Positions 20,779 to 34,700 of a stretch of 64,000 nucleotides of DNA are shown piece after piece. A program made the translations under genes and the position numbers. The DNA comes from Pseudoips prasinana (Eukaryota; Arthropoda; Insecta; Lepidoptera; Nolidae). Numbering within the stretch: the stretch's first letter is position 1; each line of letters begins with the position of its first letter. Under the pieces are notes generated by a model. That model saw only the letters and a program-made list of their open reading frames with translations. It searched no databases and was not told where the DNA came from. The DNA lies in the NCBI GenBank assembly GCA_951640165.1, contig OX621241.1:6830001-6894000 (forward strand), given 5' to 3'.

Positions 20779-21146
20779 GCTGAAAGAATGCGTTCTAGGT
20801 AGAGGTCTCATGGATGACGTAATTATGAATTAGCGTTGAATATTTCATGGTAATATTTTTATTTATTATTTGCCATACTAACAAATAATTATCATTTACA
20901 TGACATTTTAATGGCAATTATGAATAAATGCAACTATTTTTCACTCAACGTAATATTCTATATATGTACACACGGCTACATATTAAGCTACATATACAAA
21001 TCCAATATAAGCTGACGTGTCATTGTATGGAAATCCTATACAGCACGAGTTCAGCTTATACTGGAAATGTATAGCTTGATGTATAGCCGTGTGTACGTAT
21101 ATGAAGTCATGTTGAACTGACAGACGTCAGAACGCATTCTTTCAGC
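20779..21146. mobile_element. MITE with a second MITE nested inside
   Basis: The outer ends are GCTGAAAGAATGCGTTCT at 20779 and its complement near 21129-21146. Inside, 20961-21101 is a separate palindrome with ends TATATGTACACACGGCTAC and the complement GTAGCCGTGTGTACGTATA-like end. It lies downstream of the RBM18 stop codon. Confidence 0.7.
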
Positions 21147-22259
21147 GGGGGCTCATTACCTATATAGTATTTTTCTGGTGACATTATCTTAACCTGGTTG
21201 TAGACTATACGAGACCATATCAATTTCAACCTTGTCATTTTGGGATAACTTTCTATGTTCTTTTTATTTACCTATGAGCAGTTAACAAATACATGACACT
21301 GGTAGAAAAAAGCTGACAAAATCGGCAGCTTTCCATAAACAAAAAAAAAACAATAAGAAAATCATATGGCATAGCCTGGTTAAGGGTTAAATAAAAATAT
21401 GATTTTTCATGCCCAAATAAATTGCGTTTGTAAAATACGTCGCGTAAAAAATACTATTTAAATGAATACGAATGTTTTTAATTTGCCATGCACTGAATAC
21501 TAAAGGCTCTTTGCTTCGATGTGGCGCACGATTAAGAGGCTGACAACACCCAACTCAATTTTCGAGATATTATAAAAATCATATCTCGAAATTGTCGTAT
21601 AGATTAATAATAACGGTTCGATATAGATTGAAAAGACAACTACTAAACATGTTAAGGAACGAGGTAAAATTGAACATAATCATTAATTGCGAGCTAAATA
21701 TAAACTTTATGCCATATCAAAGACAACAAAGTCTTTCATCATCATATCAGCCGAAAGACATCCACTGCTGAGCAAAGGTCTCCCCCAAATATCCTCCTAG
21801 CGGCTTCCAGCGACCCTCACAAGATCAAACTCTTTCCTTCAAAAATAATTAAATTGAGTTGTATTTTTCGAGATTCTTTGGTTTAAAGCATTTTAGAGGT
21901 GATTTAGTGATTTTTCTCTATCGAGCCAAAGCTTTTTAATCAAACTGTGTGTGTCATCAATGAAATTCCATTAATCATAGTTAAATTTCACGTATAGGTA
22001 TTTTTTTAACCAAGATAAAGCTAGCGGTATGGCTAGACTTATGATAAAACTCAAGTAGTCTGTTGTCAGCGCCTTAACAAGTTTGTGTATGTGACGCCCC
22101 GCCACATTTGCCTCCCTGTATTATCAAAATGTGATTGATTAATTTAGCTGCATAATTGTGGTGTGATATAATGTCGAATTTATGTTATCTCGCTGTAATA
22201 TTTACTTAACCCTTAACCAGGCTTTGGTATATAATTCATTGTTTTTGAACCGAAAGATA
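21147..22259. other. Gene-free stretch with an R4-type repeat scrap
   Basis: The only recognisable unit is 21735-21830, with 'cagccgaaagacatccactg' and 'aaaggtctcccccaaat', a fragment typical of lepidopteran interspersed repeats. The rest is AT-rich and without coding signal. Confidence 0.45.
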
Positions 22260-22480
22260 AGGATTTTTTATTGCTAGATGGGTTTGCGCTTGACCACGAT
22301 CTCACCTGATGGTAAGTGAAGATATGGTCGAAGGTGGACCGCGCGTACCCATAAGATGCCTGTGCACTCTAGCCTTGAACAAACCCATGTTGTTTGAGTC
22401 TGGAACCACGTCGTTCGGGAGGGTGTTCCACTGCTTAGCCGTGCTGGTTGAAATTGACATGGTTTCTTATAGTTCAGTGC
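22260..22480. repeat. Interspersed LINE-like fragment
   Basis: 'ctcacctgatggtaagtgaa', 'cgaaggtggaccgcgcgtac' and 'gggagggtgttccactgctt' form a unit familiar from lepidopteran intergenic repeats, probably a LINE 3' region. There is no ORF. Confidence 0.45.
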
Positions 22481-25400
22481 CTGTTTAAGGGTTAAAAGTT
22501 ATGTATTCATAGCATTTGGCGAATGTATAGTGTTGTAGTAATTGCTTGTATATTCGCCAACTGCATGCAACGACTGTTATAAGGCTTGTATATTCAACAG
22601 CTAAACTATTTTATAAGATTGCTATCCTGTGTCCAGTATTAATTGAATTATATTGTTAATCTTCCAGCAAACAATTGCCATTAAAGCAAATTGCAAATAA
22701 GTATACAGAGGGTTAAGTGACAACGTAACAAATATTTATTACTAGAAAGTAAATTATCATGAACAAAGGAATGGAGTTTGACGTCGAAATATTCTAGGAT
22801 TATAATATTGTCCTTCCAGTAAAACTTTGCCTTTTAGGGTTAATTGAAGAAACGAAAATTAATATCTTAGACCCAGAACATCATAGATTTGTCGTTAAAA
22901 TATTCTAGGTATAAATATTGAGAGTAATATACTGCCAGATCCTCAAATTCTGATTTTGTTGGATCCAGATTATGGTGATCTTGTCTTTAAGAAACCTAAC
23001 ATTGTAAAAAAGTTACTAAAAACAAGGCAAAAGAAATAAGACATTTATTAAATAAGATTGTAATCTTGATTAAACAATTTATTTTTTCATGGCTGTGCAA
23101 TAATATTTACAAAATGTATCAAATTGAATCAGCAAAACAACAATACCAATAACTAAAAAAGTCGTGTAACAATTTAAAAGAGAGAATAACACTACAATTC
23201 ACTTTACTCAGACCTCAAATGTTTGCGACATTTGAGGTCTGAGTAAAGTGAATATTAGCATATTATCTCAACTGGGGTGTATACAAAATCGTAATGAAAA
23301 GCGTTTATATAAAAACATATGCTTTAGATATAATGCCTTTTTCTGATGGAAATAAACAGAAATTCGTAAATATTTCGATGAATCCTTCAGGAGCCTTTGG
23401 TATCATGTTTCGCAGTCCCTTATACCCTGTATACATATCTGTTTATTTAGAATAGTGTTTTCTTAAACCTGTGTTTAGAAATAAAACTTCTCAGAGGCGT
23501 TCTTAACTTTGGACTCGAGGAACTGGTAATGTGGGGTGGGTTGTCTCCTTTCCTCTAATTTGGCAAGGGAAGCGATGGCTCTGCATCGGCACGTCATACT
23601 TGTGAATGGGTGCTGCTTGCTATGACTTGTCGGTTGGTTATATTATAGCGGCCTCTGGTTGTTCCCATATCTGTTTCTTTATGTCATGTACATGTATCTA
23701 AGCAGCCGCTTGATTTATGAAAGCGTTTATTTGATTCGTATCGTTGCTTGCGACAACTCTTGAGGCGACACGTATCACCTGTAGATAACCAAAAACAAGC
23801 GGACTGGGGGGCAGATAGCGACGCGCGCGATCTCGTTTGTGTCGAAGAGTTTTACGGGGCAAAAGAGGTGTTTTATTGTTGCTCAGATTTTTTTTATTCT
23901 TTAACAATTTTTCAACTTTATTATTTTTTTTTCGCCAACATCTTAATCGGGTCCCTTTAACTGTGTTGTTAAGCACGGCTTTACATTGAGTTTTATTTAC
24001 AAACACGAATCTTGATGTGCTAAATGTCTGTACTTTAACTTTATTAGTAATTATGTAGAGTAATTGTCTGTTGTTTTTACAAAATGTGGTTTTGAAGATA
24101 TTATTATTACAATGTGATTTATTTATAAGCTTGTACGATATTACATACAATAGATTTTAAGTTTTAACTGAATTGATGAACAACACTAGAAGAGATGAAA
24201 TGTAATAGTTATGCCTTAAAAACTGATGGCAAAAAAGTCTGTGGCACTTATTAAGATACTAGAGAGATAATTTATGTACTTAAATGTTATTTATTCAACT
24301 ATTGACTAAAATCTATCATTTATTTGAACATGCCAACTTATATTAAGTAATTCATGTAATAAATCAATTCTGTCTCTTCTAATAAACTCTTGAAGCGACG
24401 ACTGGACTGCACAGCGTAGGAGTATGAGGTCTTAATCTTCTCAAATATTAAAACTCAATTTTTACAATTCGATGGCGAATTTTCAATATCACATACAAAA
24501 TCAACTTGAATATTCACTGGGATTAGTTACTTTAAAGTCCAATTTCGCGTGTCTAATTTGACGCATTTAGAAGAAAGATAATGACGGTACACCGTCGAAT
24601 TGGTCCTCATCCTATGTGCATTGATCTAATGTGCGGCAGCTGTAAGAATGGTTTTATGACACCTGTCAATGTCAAATTAGACTTAAAATGTTCTGGATAG
24701 ATTGGTGTCACGATAACATTCGTATAGCGACTGAACATCAGCTAAAATATCGAATGGTATGGGCATGTGGCTTCAATCCATAAAGGGACTATCGGCGTGT
24801 GCAACTGCTATTTCATAATAATATGGAGTGGTGCAGATACAAACTGTAGATATCTGGAATACGTAGGCCAAGGGAAGAGGTAAGGGATCTCCTGAGAGGT
24901 AGATGTTTCCCCCTATGTGAGAAAATCTCATTAATTATAAGGGTGCACAGTTGAGTTCTTAATCGGGTATGTTATTTATCCCCTTACTTATAAACGTAGA
25001 TCAGTTTGAGTAATGTTTTTAATGAGAAAGTTAAAACGCTAACCTACACAGGCGGATAAGGGATGTTAGTATCTTTACATCTATCGGGAAATAAAGCCAC
25101 ATTTTGTAGGAAAGTTTATAATATGCTTAATAATGATACCGATCAACCGGAGTCGAACTCGCGCATCTCATTCCGTGCATTTCTATAAAAAGTTAAAGGA
25201 AACCACTAAAAACCGGACTGCATTGCTAACTCTGTCCGTAAATGATTGTTGGTGATTTTCCAGTGACGTAGTGGTTATGCTAGATGGGGTAAACAATATC
25301 TAAAGTTATAAAAAATTTAATATGGCTAGCATTAGTAATATAAGCTGAGATACATCCTGACGGGCGGACTGAGATCGTATCATAGCTTAGAGGTAAATTC

Positions 25401-26029
25401 ATACTAGCACAGCGAAGTCGAAGCCTTAATTTTAATTAATATAGTAAGTTCACCCTTATCTCAATAACGTAAAGCTCATATTTTCGCGCGCAACAACCAC
25501 CGTTAGTTGCTCGCAGACGCGTGTATTTTGCTAGATTAAAGGTTGGATTCTCCACTGGCATGAATTGTACTTTAGGATCCCCTTTTAGCATATTGGTACG
25601 GAACCCTTATAATAGATTGCGTCGCGAGAGCTATAGCGGAGTATATAAACCTAAACGACACGTTCAAATTTATTGAACTGCGAGACCTGCAGGGGTAAGA
25701 GTAGGATTCCATTATTGTCACAGTCCGAGAATGCATGTATGGATACAACACATTTCTCAAACTATTTGCGTTTATTAGTAATGGGGTTTATATTTAAAAC
25801 ACTATCCATAAGTCCTATATCAAATCCCGGTCGAATAATAATTCCAAATGTGCGACAGTCGTCAATCACGTACAATCAATGTGTTCATATATCAGTTGAC
25901 AACGAAATATAATTGATATCGGAGACGTTCAAACTATTGTATTACAAATAACGAAATATTTACGGTTACCTTGAAATTTTGTGCGAATTTTACTGAATAA
26001 ATGTAGCTTTTAACACATTGGAAGTTTGT
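22481..26029. other. Gene-free stretch
   Basis: Apart from the hairpin at 23197-23253 I find nothing firm. A 150-codon frame at 23698-24150 (minus) is compositionally odd and not recognised; see the rejected list. AT-rich sequence of no clear origin makes up the rest. Confidence 0.4.
23197..23253. repeat. Perfect hairpin, 25-bp stem and 7-nt loop
   Basis: ATTCACTTTACTCAGACCTC through 23221 is exactly complementary to 23229-23253, with loop TTTGCGA. It is isolated from other repeats. It may be an inverted duplication, or a short hairpin RNA source if transcribed. Confidence 0.85.
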
Positions 26030-26420
26030 GTTATTTCTATTACAGTTTCTTATTCCCGTTGTGCTGTGTGCGTCGAATATCGGAATATATAGATATAGTC
26101 ATCATCCCATCTCACATGGAATATCTACCAGAGAACCGTCTGCGATGGACAATCCATCTGGCAAGCGTGGCGATTATGGCATATCCCTCTATTACAGTTT
26201 ATTATTCCCTTTATGCTGCTGTGTGCTAAGTGGTGACGGCATCGAATATCATCACCCCATCTCATCCCGTGGAAGTCGACCCGAAGGAATGCCTACCAGA
26301 GGACGGGCAGCAGCTTCCTTTTGTACACTATGACTATCTGCGATCGCCAATCCGTCTGCTAAGCGTGGCGATTATGGCATATCTCTCAAGATGATTATTG
26401 GGAAGGCTTGTCCAATAGTG
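26030..26420 (+). repeat. Interspersed repeat family R4, tandem copies
   Basis: Two to three diverged copies of a unit with 'catcccatctca', 'ctaccagag-a-cg', 'gcgatggacaatccatctgg' and 'aagcgtggcgattatggcat' lie head to tail. Open frames across it are by-products of the repeats. Confidence 0.55.
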
Positions 26421-26682
26421 GATTTCTTTCAATGATGATGACTATGATTCCCTTTATGAATGAGTCAAAGGATCAAAGGCAAAGGATTTTATTTTGGAAC
26501 AAGTTATTTGTATCCTTATTTCGTTGAACTTAGAATTGCTATTAGTTTATTTTGATATTGTACTGCATGGCATGCCGCCTCATTCCACGGACTGCCGCGG
26601 TGTGTAGTAGTCCGTGGGGTCCCGCAAGTGTAGTTTTATAAAATCCGTGGTTTACTAATAATTAAATAATGCCGCAGGACGT

Positions 26683-27085
26683 GATTTCGATTCCTACCCT
26701 GGACAGACATTTGTGTTCATGAACATGTGTTTGTTCTGAATCTGGTTGTAGGTAGTTATATATATATATACTTACTAGCAGTGCCCGTGGACTTCGTTCC
26801 GCATTATAAATATTTTTGTCCCACGTAATAATTCGGGATATTTTTTGAATTTTTCATAGCCTATGACACTCCACAATAACGTAGCTTTCTATCAGTGAAA
26901 TAATTTTGAAAATCGGTTCAGTAGATCTAGAAATTACCTTACAATGTCAGAAACTCACCAAAGTTACCTATTTATAATATTAGTATAGATGTATATACAA
27001 AAGAAAAGTAGTATATGTAATTTATCTGGTTCCCATAGTATGAGCTCTGCTTAGTTAGGGATCAGATGGCCGTATGTAAATAATG
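26683..27085 (+). repeat. SINE family B split by a LINE 3'-end fragment
   Basis: The SINE head (GCAGGACGTGATTTCGATTCCTACC region) runs to a (TA)n at 26758-26769. A copy of the 'cggacttcgttccgc' LINE tail (26772-26988, as at 2665-2935) follows, then the SINE resumes at about 26995 ('aaaagaaaagtagtatatgt') to 'aaataatgtc'. The LINE tail was inserted into the (TA)n part of the SINE. Confidence 0.65.
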
Positions 27086-28769
27086 TCTCACGCAGTGAAC
27101 GCAAATAAACACTCACGATATCATTGTTATTTTTTAATACTAAACCCAGTCAATCATCACGACACAACAGACTACGGATCCGAGCAGAGCAAAACTCGAA
27201 AATTGTATAAAGAATGGCTGTGCTTTCTACGGGACAACACGGCGCGGCGACGTGACACGTCCTTTGAGCTGCCGAAGCACGCCATGCCGTGCCACGACGG
27301 TAGTCTGCGCCGGCCACAGAGTACATTATATATTGGCTCCAGCCTTAAATATATGTACTTTCGTGCGGTATATTTTAGGTTTCAGTGAAAAAAGAAATTC
27401 CAAATTCAATAAATAACTTTAATATGAATAAGTATTTAAAATGTACATCAGTCGCTTAAACTATGTAGAATTACATAACAGACTGCTTCCTGTGAAGCTA
27501 TTATCGTAGTAGATACAAAAATATAAAATATATTTTTTTGAAGCAAGGATAAGACAGATTTACACACTGGTAATTAAAAAGACAAAAGACACTGGTACTG
27601 ATTAAAATTATTGAATAAACTGGATCGGTATATTTCACTGGACTTTTAAAATACTTCAATATATGATTAAAATCAGGGATAAAAAGATGTTTAATAATAA
27701 ACGTACGCTGCCATACAACTTTTTTAGTGTTGACCATTATTTTATGACGTAATTTGTTTGTAAGTTAATATTTTGATTCTACAGTTTTAGGTAATTCGGT
27801 ATGTATTCGACAACATTTTCACGAAGCACTTTTAGCGGCAATTTAACCACTTTGTCAGTCACGCATTTATGAACTGCCCGCCAGCTTAGTTACTTAACCT
27901 CGCCAATCACTTACTGAACCCATCAAACAAAGATTCATCTATCAGTACGTAAAACCTATGATTTAGTGATAAATCTACAGAACAGATTTGGCAGTGCCCG
28001 CAGCCAGACATACTTAGTATGAATCATGCCAATATGAATTTAAACAAAGATAGATGAATGTTACTACCGTAGGCTTTAGCTGGTAACCGTACACGAAGGA
28101 CCTAGCTGGTAACCCTACAGGAAGGACAATATTAATGACAGATGAAAAAATTAAAAACAGAATATTGCGGCCTTTAAGGACATGGCCATTTGATATTTAA
28201 AACCTGTCACATCAATTCCGGCATTATGAAACGCGGCCGTAACGAAAACTAATCTTTATATTACAGACGTTTTTCGATCAACGGTAAATTAAACAATCAA
28301 AGTTGTTACTCAAATGCCGAATAATTAATTCAAACATCAAGCAAATAAACTAAAGCTAAGTATCATCCTTGAAAATAATGTATCAGAATTTGTGCTCATT
28401 TCTAAAATAGCGTACAGAACTACAATAACTCAGTTAAATGTGATTGCGCTTAGGTGTATAAACTGAGAATATAAAATAAAAAATATATGTTAAAATAACA
28501 ACAATTTGCACTCTAGACGGAAAACTAAGCAGTCTAAGGTATCTATAACTATATATAACCGGTTTAACATCCAACTCGATTGAGTGACGCAGCACTTCCC
28601 TGGAATGCGGTGCCAATCCTAGACACACTGAACCAAAGCGTCGATGTGACGTCACTCGATGGGGTTGTCAGTAACAATGTATCTTATAAATATATTATAA
28701 AAAGAATATTGAGAGTCGTCAATCGACTAGTAATAGTTGGAGGCATAAAGAACTAAAATATTAATATTA
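27086..28769. other. Gene-free stretch downstream of RRN3
   Basis: A GC-richer patch at 27180-27320 has an open frame but no recognisable product. 28080-28130 contains a 26-bp unit (AGCTGGTAACCGTACACGAA...) repeated twice. The RRN3 3' UTR should lie at the upper end, but no polyadenylation signal can be assigned with confidence. Confidence 0.4.
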
Positions 28770-31700
28770 TTATATTGCAACACTTTCACTCGTTCTAAAT
28801 CCTGGCAATACAGCATTTGATAATGAGGCTATTCGCTTGCTGGGACTCGCCATCACTAAGTAATCATCATCTTCGGCTTCTAGTTTCCTTTTCATCGATG
28901 TGTACTGACTTTCATCACCTTCTTTGAGCCAGTCTTTATATTCAATGCACAGCGGCCATATTATTTTACCTGACCTGCAATGTAAATTAGAAATATTTAA
29001 GTAAGAATCTGTTCTCATTGGTCCGTAAGTTATCGGCGAGGTTAGCTTAACTTATGCTTAACTAGGCACGCGGTCAGCCTAAAGATGGTTGAACATGCTT
29101 TGGAAGCATTAAGCTGTCGGTCCCGGTAGCGGTCATTAGACAACAGTCGATAAGCCATGTCAGAGGCATACTGACATGGCTTACAAACAATACAACAAAT
29201 GACACACAAACAAAAATCAATATGTTATGTTGGAGAAGTCAGAAAATAAAATACAAAATGTTATGGAAAATACCAACTAAGGACAACCTGTATTATATTG
29301 GTTCAGGCATCTTAAGCTTAAGGGACCCTTGACCCCAATAGAAATGAGAAAATATCAACTATGATTACAGGAATCTTTTCGAAACGCCGTTTGGTAAATT
29401 CTTGCCTTTCACGGCGCAGGTCGTGGGTTCGATTCCCACTCAGGACAGTTATTTGTGTGCATGAACATGTCTGGGTGTAATTATCTACACAAGTATATAT
29501 TTATAAAAGAAAAGTAGTACGATTATGTAATATAATAGCTGTCTGGTTTTCATAGTACACGCTCTGCTTAGTTTGGGATCAGATGACCGCATCTGAATAA
29601 TGCCCCAGGGGCTCTACCGGCTATGTCGCCGAACATCGATTTCTTAAATGGCGTTCAAATAAGTAAAGGTTAAAAAGGACTTAATCAATCGTTAAATCGG
29701 CTTCCATGAGCACATGTGACGTCATAAATAGTCCGGAATCGATTGTCAACGTAGAAGCCGATTTAATGATTGATTAAGTCATTTTTAACCTTTACTTATT
29801 TGAACGCGTACGTTCTCAATTGGAATACGCAGTCCCGATTTGGAGCCCTATTTTTGACGTTTACATAAAAAAAGTAGAAATTGTTCAAAAAAAAATTCTA
29901 CGATCTATGCACTATATATGCACTACGTCTAGAATACCATACACAGATTTATTGGAACGTTATAAACTTCAGAGCTTACAGTCCAGACATAGTTTACTGA
30001 TGGTCATGATGCTTCATGGTCTTTGTAATAACAGGTTTGATTGCACTGACATCACTAACAACTTATGTTATATTGTACCTAGAACTGTAATGCGTCGAGA
30101 GGCACGCGTGCCCCGGCTGTTCCACACCGCGCGGAGCAGAACTCACGCTGGCGCACGGGTGCCTCTCCGACGCATTGTGGAAACGTATAACACACACTTC
30201 CACGATTTGGACATTTTTGCACTTTCGCACTTTAAGTTCAAAAAAATGGCCATTGAACTACTAAAATAGTACATACTTCTCTGCCTACCTATTTTTAACA
30301 TTACTTCGATTTATATTGTAATAATTTAATTATACATAATGTGTAACTGTTTTATGTCCCAATAAAGTAAAATAAAATAAAAATGCCATTTAAGAAATCG
30401 ATGTTCGGCGACTTAGCCGGTGTAGTCCCAGGATATTATTCTTACCTTGGTAATCTATAAGGGTCGTAGGGGAACCACTCGTCGTACTGCAGCAAGTTGG
30501 CGGCCTGCAGCGTGTGTCGCGCGTTCTTTTCGATAATGGCCTGGCAGTACACCACCTGGTGCGAGCGCGTGACGGACGAGAAGGCGCGCGTCACTTGCGG
30601 CGGACACGTGCGCAGCGGGTTCAGCACGCACGTCACCAAGCGCGGCAAGTGTAGGGACTCCACGAAGTTTATGTCTGGAATTAACAGGTTCATCATTTAT
30701 TTCTTAGTTATAAAGAGCAGCTGAAAGACGTCCAACGCTGCACAAAGGCCTTCCCCAAAAGATCTCCGCAATTGTCGGATTTCGGCTACCCGAATTCAAC
30801 CTCACAAGTCCATCGGAACCATCTTGTAGAAGACCTGCCCACGTTGCGTCTTCCGGTTCATGGTCGACACTCGAGAACCTTTCTGCCTCAGCAGCCGTCG
30901 GTTCTACTGCCAGTTCAAGTATACCTATGTCATATCAACCGAAAAACAGCTGGAGAAAGGCTTCTTGAATGACACTCACAAGATCATTGGTCCATCTCTT
31001 TAGGGCCAACCTACATTGCACTTCAGGTAAAGTTGACTCTTAACTGCCCACTTGGGGCAGTTAATACTTAATCAGACACTGGGATAATAGTTCCAACCTC
31101 ATTTTAGGCTCTATCGTGTTGTAATAAGAGCCAAAACCAATGAATTGCAAACATAAGCTATGACCGATTAAGGGTTTTAAAGTATAAACATAAATACTTG
31201 TCCTCTTCATAATGTCTGTTGCTAAGAACGAAGGAAGAAAGAAGGCAGTTTTAACGCGCACTGTTCTGACTCCGATTTATACGTAATAAAAATGCCATTA
31301 AGTGGATAATATGAGTCTAAGCATCGTGATTAGAACACACAATATATACTTTATGAAGTGAGGGAGTGTGAATTATATATTTATATCTAGCAAAAAAAAA
31401 TACATAACTAAAAATGTAACCTTGAAAAATACCAAAAATCGATCAAAGTTGAATAATCATACTTACTTTCTTTATTCATAAAAAGTAGATGATGTTTAAA
31501 AGCCACAAGATAAAATATCGCGTGGCATATCGCATGGAAAGCTCCATGTGCTTTCAAATTATCGCTAGCAGTAGTCGACTCTTGCGTGGCAGTTATATAA
31601 TTATGGCACCAGTCTGCCATAGCCTTCAAGTACTTTATTAGCCTAGTGTTGGGTACTCTGACACATCGGGCTAAGAGTCCAGCTAAATGACTGGCAGCGG

Positions 31701-34700
31701 TCCGTCTTGTGGTAAGCGCACCGGGTCCAAGCCGTTGCAAGCCAGCTGCTATAGTCCATAGATTGCTGAGTATCCGGTCAGCACATTGTTGGTTTATAGA
31801 TATTGTGTAAAGGAGCAAGAACTGCACGTATCTGAAATTAATTATTTTTGAATGTCATGATATGAGTAGTAGAGTGAGACTGGCGTAAATAATATATAAT
31901 TGAATGTAAGGCTGCCTAAATAAATAAATAAATATGTAATAATATTAATGCAAAATGTGATAGGTGACAACTGTCTTGAAACAATTTGCACACCTTTAAA
32001 GCTAAAATGTGGTCTAGGACAAATATGTAATAACTTAACATCTACTTATATGTACCCATATTTAGCAAATAAAGAGATTTTGATTTGATTTGACATTAAT
32101 TACAACGAAAATAGCTAAAATGTGTACAATCGCACGATTAGAAATTTCTTGATCATATTGTATTGTAACGGCGCCATCTAGTAACACGTAAAATAATTAC
32201 ATCACCACGTATTCTGAACACTACCGCCATCTGTTATTTAGGAGTCTCGTAAGTTCTCCAGCTTGAACAGGTAAAATTTGACGCGGTCATATTTGGATGG
32301 GCGTGTTGCGAATGTGACAGGGTAGGAAAGCGCGTATTTTAATTGTTAGAAAAGACCACACCCAAGAAACCTTTTATCGCGGGGTAATCTACAAACATGA
32401 AATTCCTTGATACTCATCATCATCATTTTGTCCCACTAATATGCTAGTGGGTATGGTTTCCGCACTTAGTCCCCATGTGGACCATTGTACGTGATTCATG
32501 GATACTCAGAACACCTATAAATGGGTGTCGAAAATAGTTGTCTTGCACGAAGATTGCACACAAAAAAGAGGACACTGAGTTACTACAGAGGTGAATCTAC
32601 CTTAACCACTGCGACACACGTCATACAGTCATTTATACATGGTTAATTGTAAAACACCAACAACCTCGCAGTACTAGATAGTTAGCACCATAAGCAACAA
32701 CTTTTGTTCTACAACTTTTGATAATTTTGTTAGATTTTATTTTCATACAAAAGTAAGTATTAATTTAATTACCCGCATGAATGTTTATAACTCTACGAGC
32801 ATCGCAAAGACGCACACACGCGCGCACCAATCGTCACCGCGTCGTCCACGCGTCGTCCTTTCGTTAAGAAATGAAATATAGACCTACAAATGTCACGACA
32901 GTACAACAAAATCTTTTTAAATCTTTTCTTTTCCGTATATTGAGTTATGTCCGAAATAATACTTTGTACAAAAGTTGTTGCTTATGATGTTAGCAAGAAA
33001 TACAATAATTGTGATCGAGTTTATTCGTATACAAGTTGTTTTCTATTTAGTTTATTTGTGTTATAATTTATCTCGTAACCAGTATCTATACATATAATAA
33101 AATAGTAGAAAAGTCAAAACTGTACACTGAATATTTTTTAAAAACGATACTTGGGGCGTGATCTACTATCGATATCGAAGCCAAAACTATAGTTATTAGA
33201 ATTTTTATCTGTATGTATGTCCAGGCTAAACTCACTAAGTACTGCATGGATTTACTTCAAATTTTGCATTAATGTAATTTATATTTAGTCGCGTCAACAT
33301 ATAAGCTACATATTATCACGTTATCACCTACGAGAGAGCTATGATAATTTATAAATTGAAAGCGGCGGGCCACAGCTATATAACAATATTTCTATAACTT
33401 CCTGCTTTAATCATTATGCAATAAATAGTCTTTAGGCACGACGACATTTATAAATTAACACGTCGCATAACACTAGCAAAAATCATGCAATCGTGAGAAA
33501 TTAATTTTACATACGTTTCAATATTACGCGTCATCTTTGTAAATTATAAAGTTTACGTTTGACTGTTGATGGAGACGAAATATAGGTAAAACTGCCTCTA
33601 TTTAGCCTATGTTTAATAGTGTGGAATGTCCATAATATTCTTACCTAATTCCATGTGTAGGCAATATGATTCTCTCAAACACATTGCACAATATATTCAT
33701 TATCGGCTCCCTTTCCTCTTCAAGCCACTTAAGCACCTCCAGCATACAGTAGTCCAGAGTTTCTGACACCTCGTCTGGCTTGTCAACATCCATCTCATAA
33801 ATATCTATTTGCTTGTTTTTATCTTTGTCTACTATGTTTACGTCCATTTCTATCATTCTGGAAATAAAGTTGGGGTTATATTTTCTTACCAAACAACTAA
33901 CTCTCGCTAAGTACATTGATTTGACTAGAAGCTAATTGTAAAATAAATCAACAGTAAGTAAAGGTTTTATTTAAGGCTCAGATTTCATCTCGTTCAGTCA
34001 TGTAGAATAAAGGTGTTCGCACATTACACCAATCCAATACAGTCCCAACTTGAACTATCGATTCGCTATCAACGAGTCGTCGACTAGGCGATAAAGGTAT
34101 CTGTCCCCAGAGGACAACTTGGCACTAATAAGAGGAAAAAGCGTTGTCAACGAGTGGGAAACGCGTTGTCAACTAGGTCCACATCAACCAGATCTGTCAG
34201 TCGTTCGAGTTTCATCTAGAGCAGGCGTATTTACGTGCAAAGCATTCGCTTCATATTTTAAGAATAAAGGAAGGTCTGTTAAGTTGGCAACACGTTGCTT
34301 GCTAAGTGTAAGCACGTTGTCGACTCAACAGGGGAAACGTGGCGGTGACAGTCTATAGGAGAACAACGCGTGGAAGGCAAATTCAGTCTTAAGTAACACA
34401 ATTTAAAGATAACATTTCAATACCATACTGTGAGCTGGGTTGGAATGGATTCGACGTTGAGTTGGTGCAATGTGCAGAGGCCTTGAAATCATGTCTTCCG
34501 GAAAACGAATTCATATCCTACTAATATTATAAATGCGAAAGTTTGTGAGTATGGATGGATGTATGGATGTTTGTTACTCTTTCACGCAAAACCTACTGAA
34601 CGGATTTTGATGAAACTTTGTGGTAATATAGCTTATATATCCGAATAACACATAGGCTATAATTTACAAAGTTTAATGCGGGTTAAACCGCGGGGTTCAG

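Noticed and set aside
23698..24150. 150-codon minus-strand frame with a basic, organelle-signal-like amino end
   Set aside because: The composition follows the local AT-rich DNA (runs of Asn, Lys), no family motif is visible, and the ATG context and downstream splice sites give no support. It could be re-opened by transcript evidence.
26028..26333. 101-codon plus frame over R4 repeats
   Set aside because: The frame follows repeated DNA and is not shared between the repeat copies.
27083..27388. 101-codon plus frame in a GC-richer patch
   Set aside because: No motif, start context or splice evidence. It begins inside a SINE B copy.
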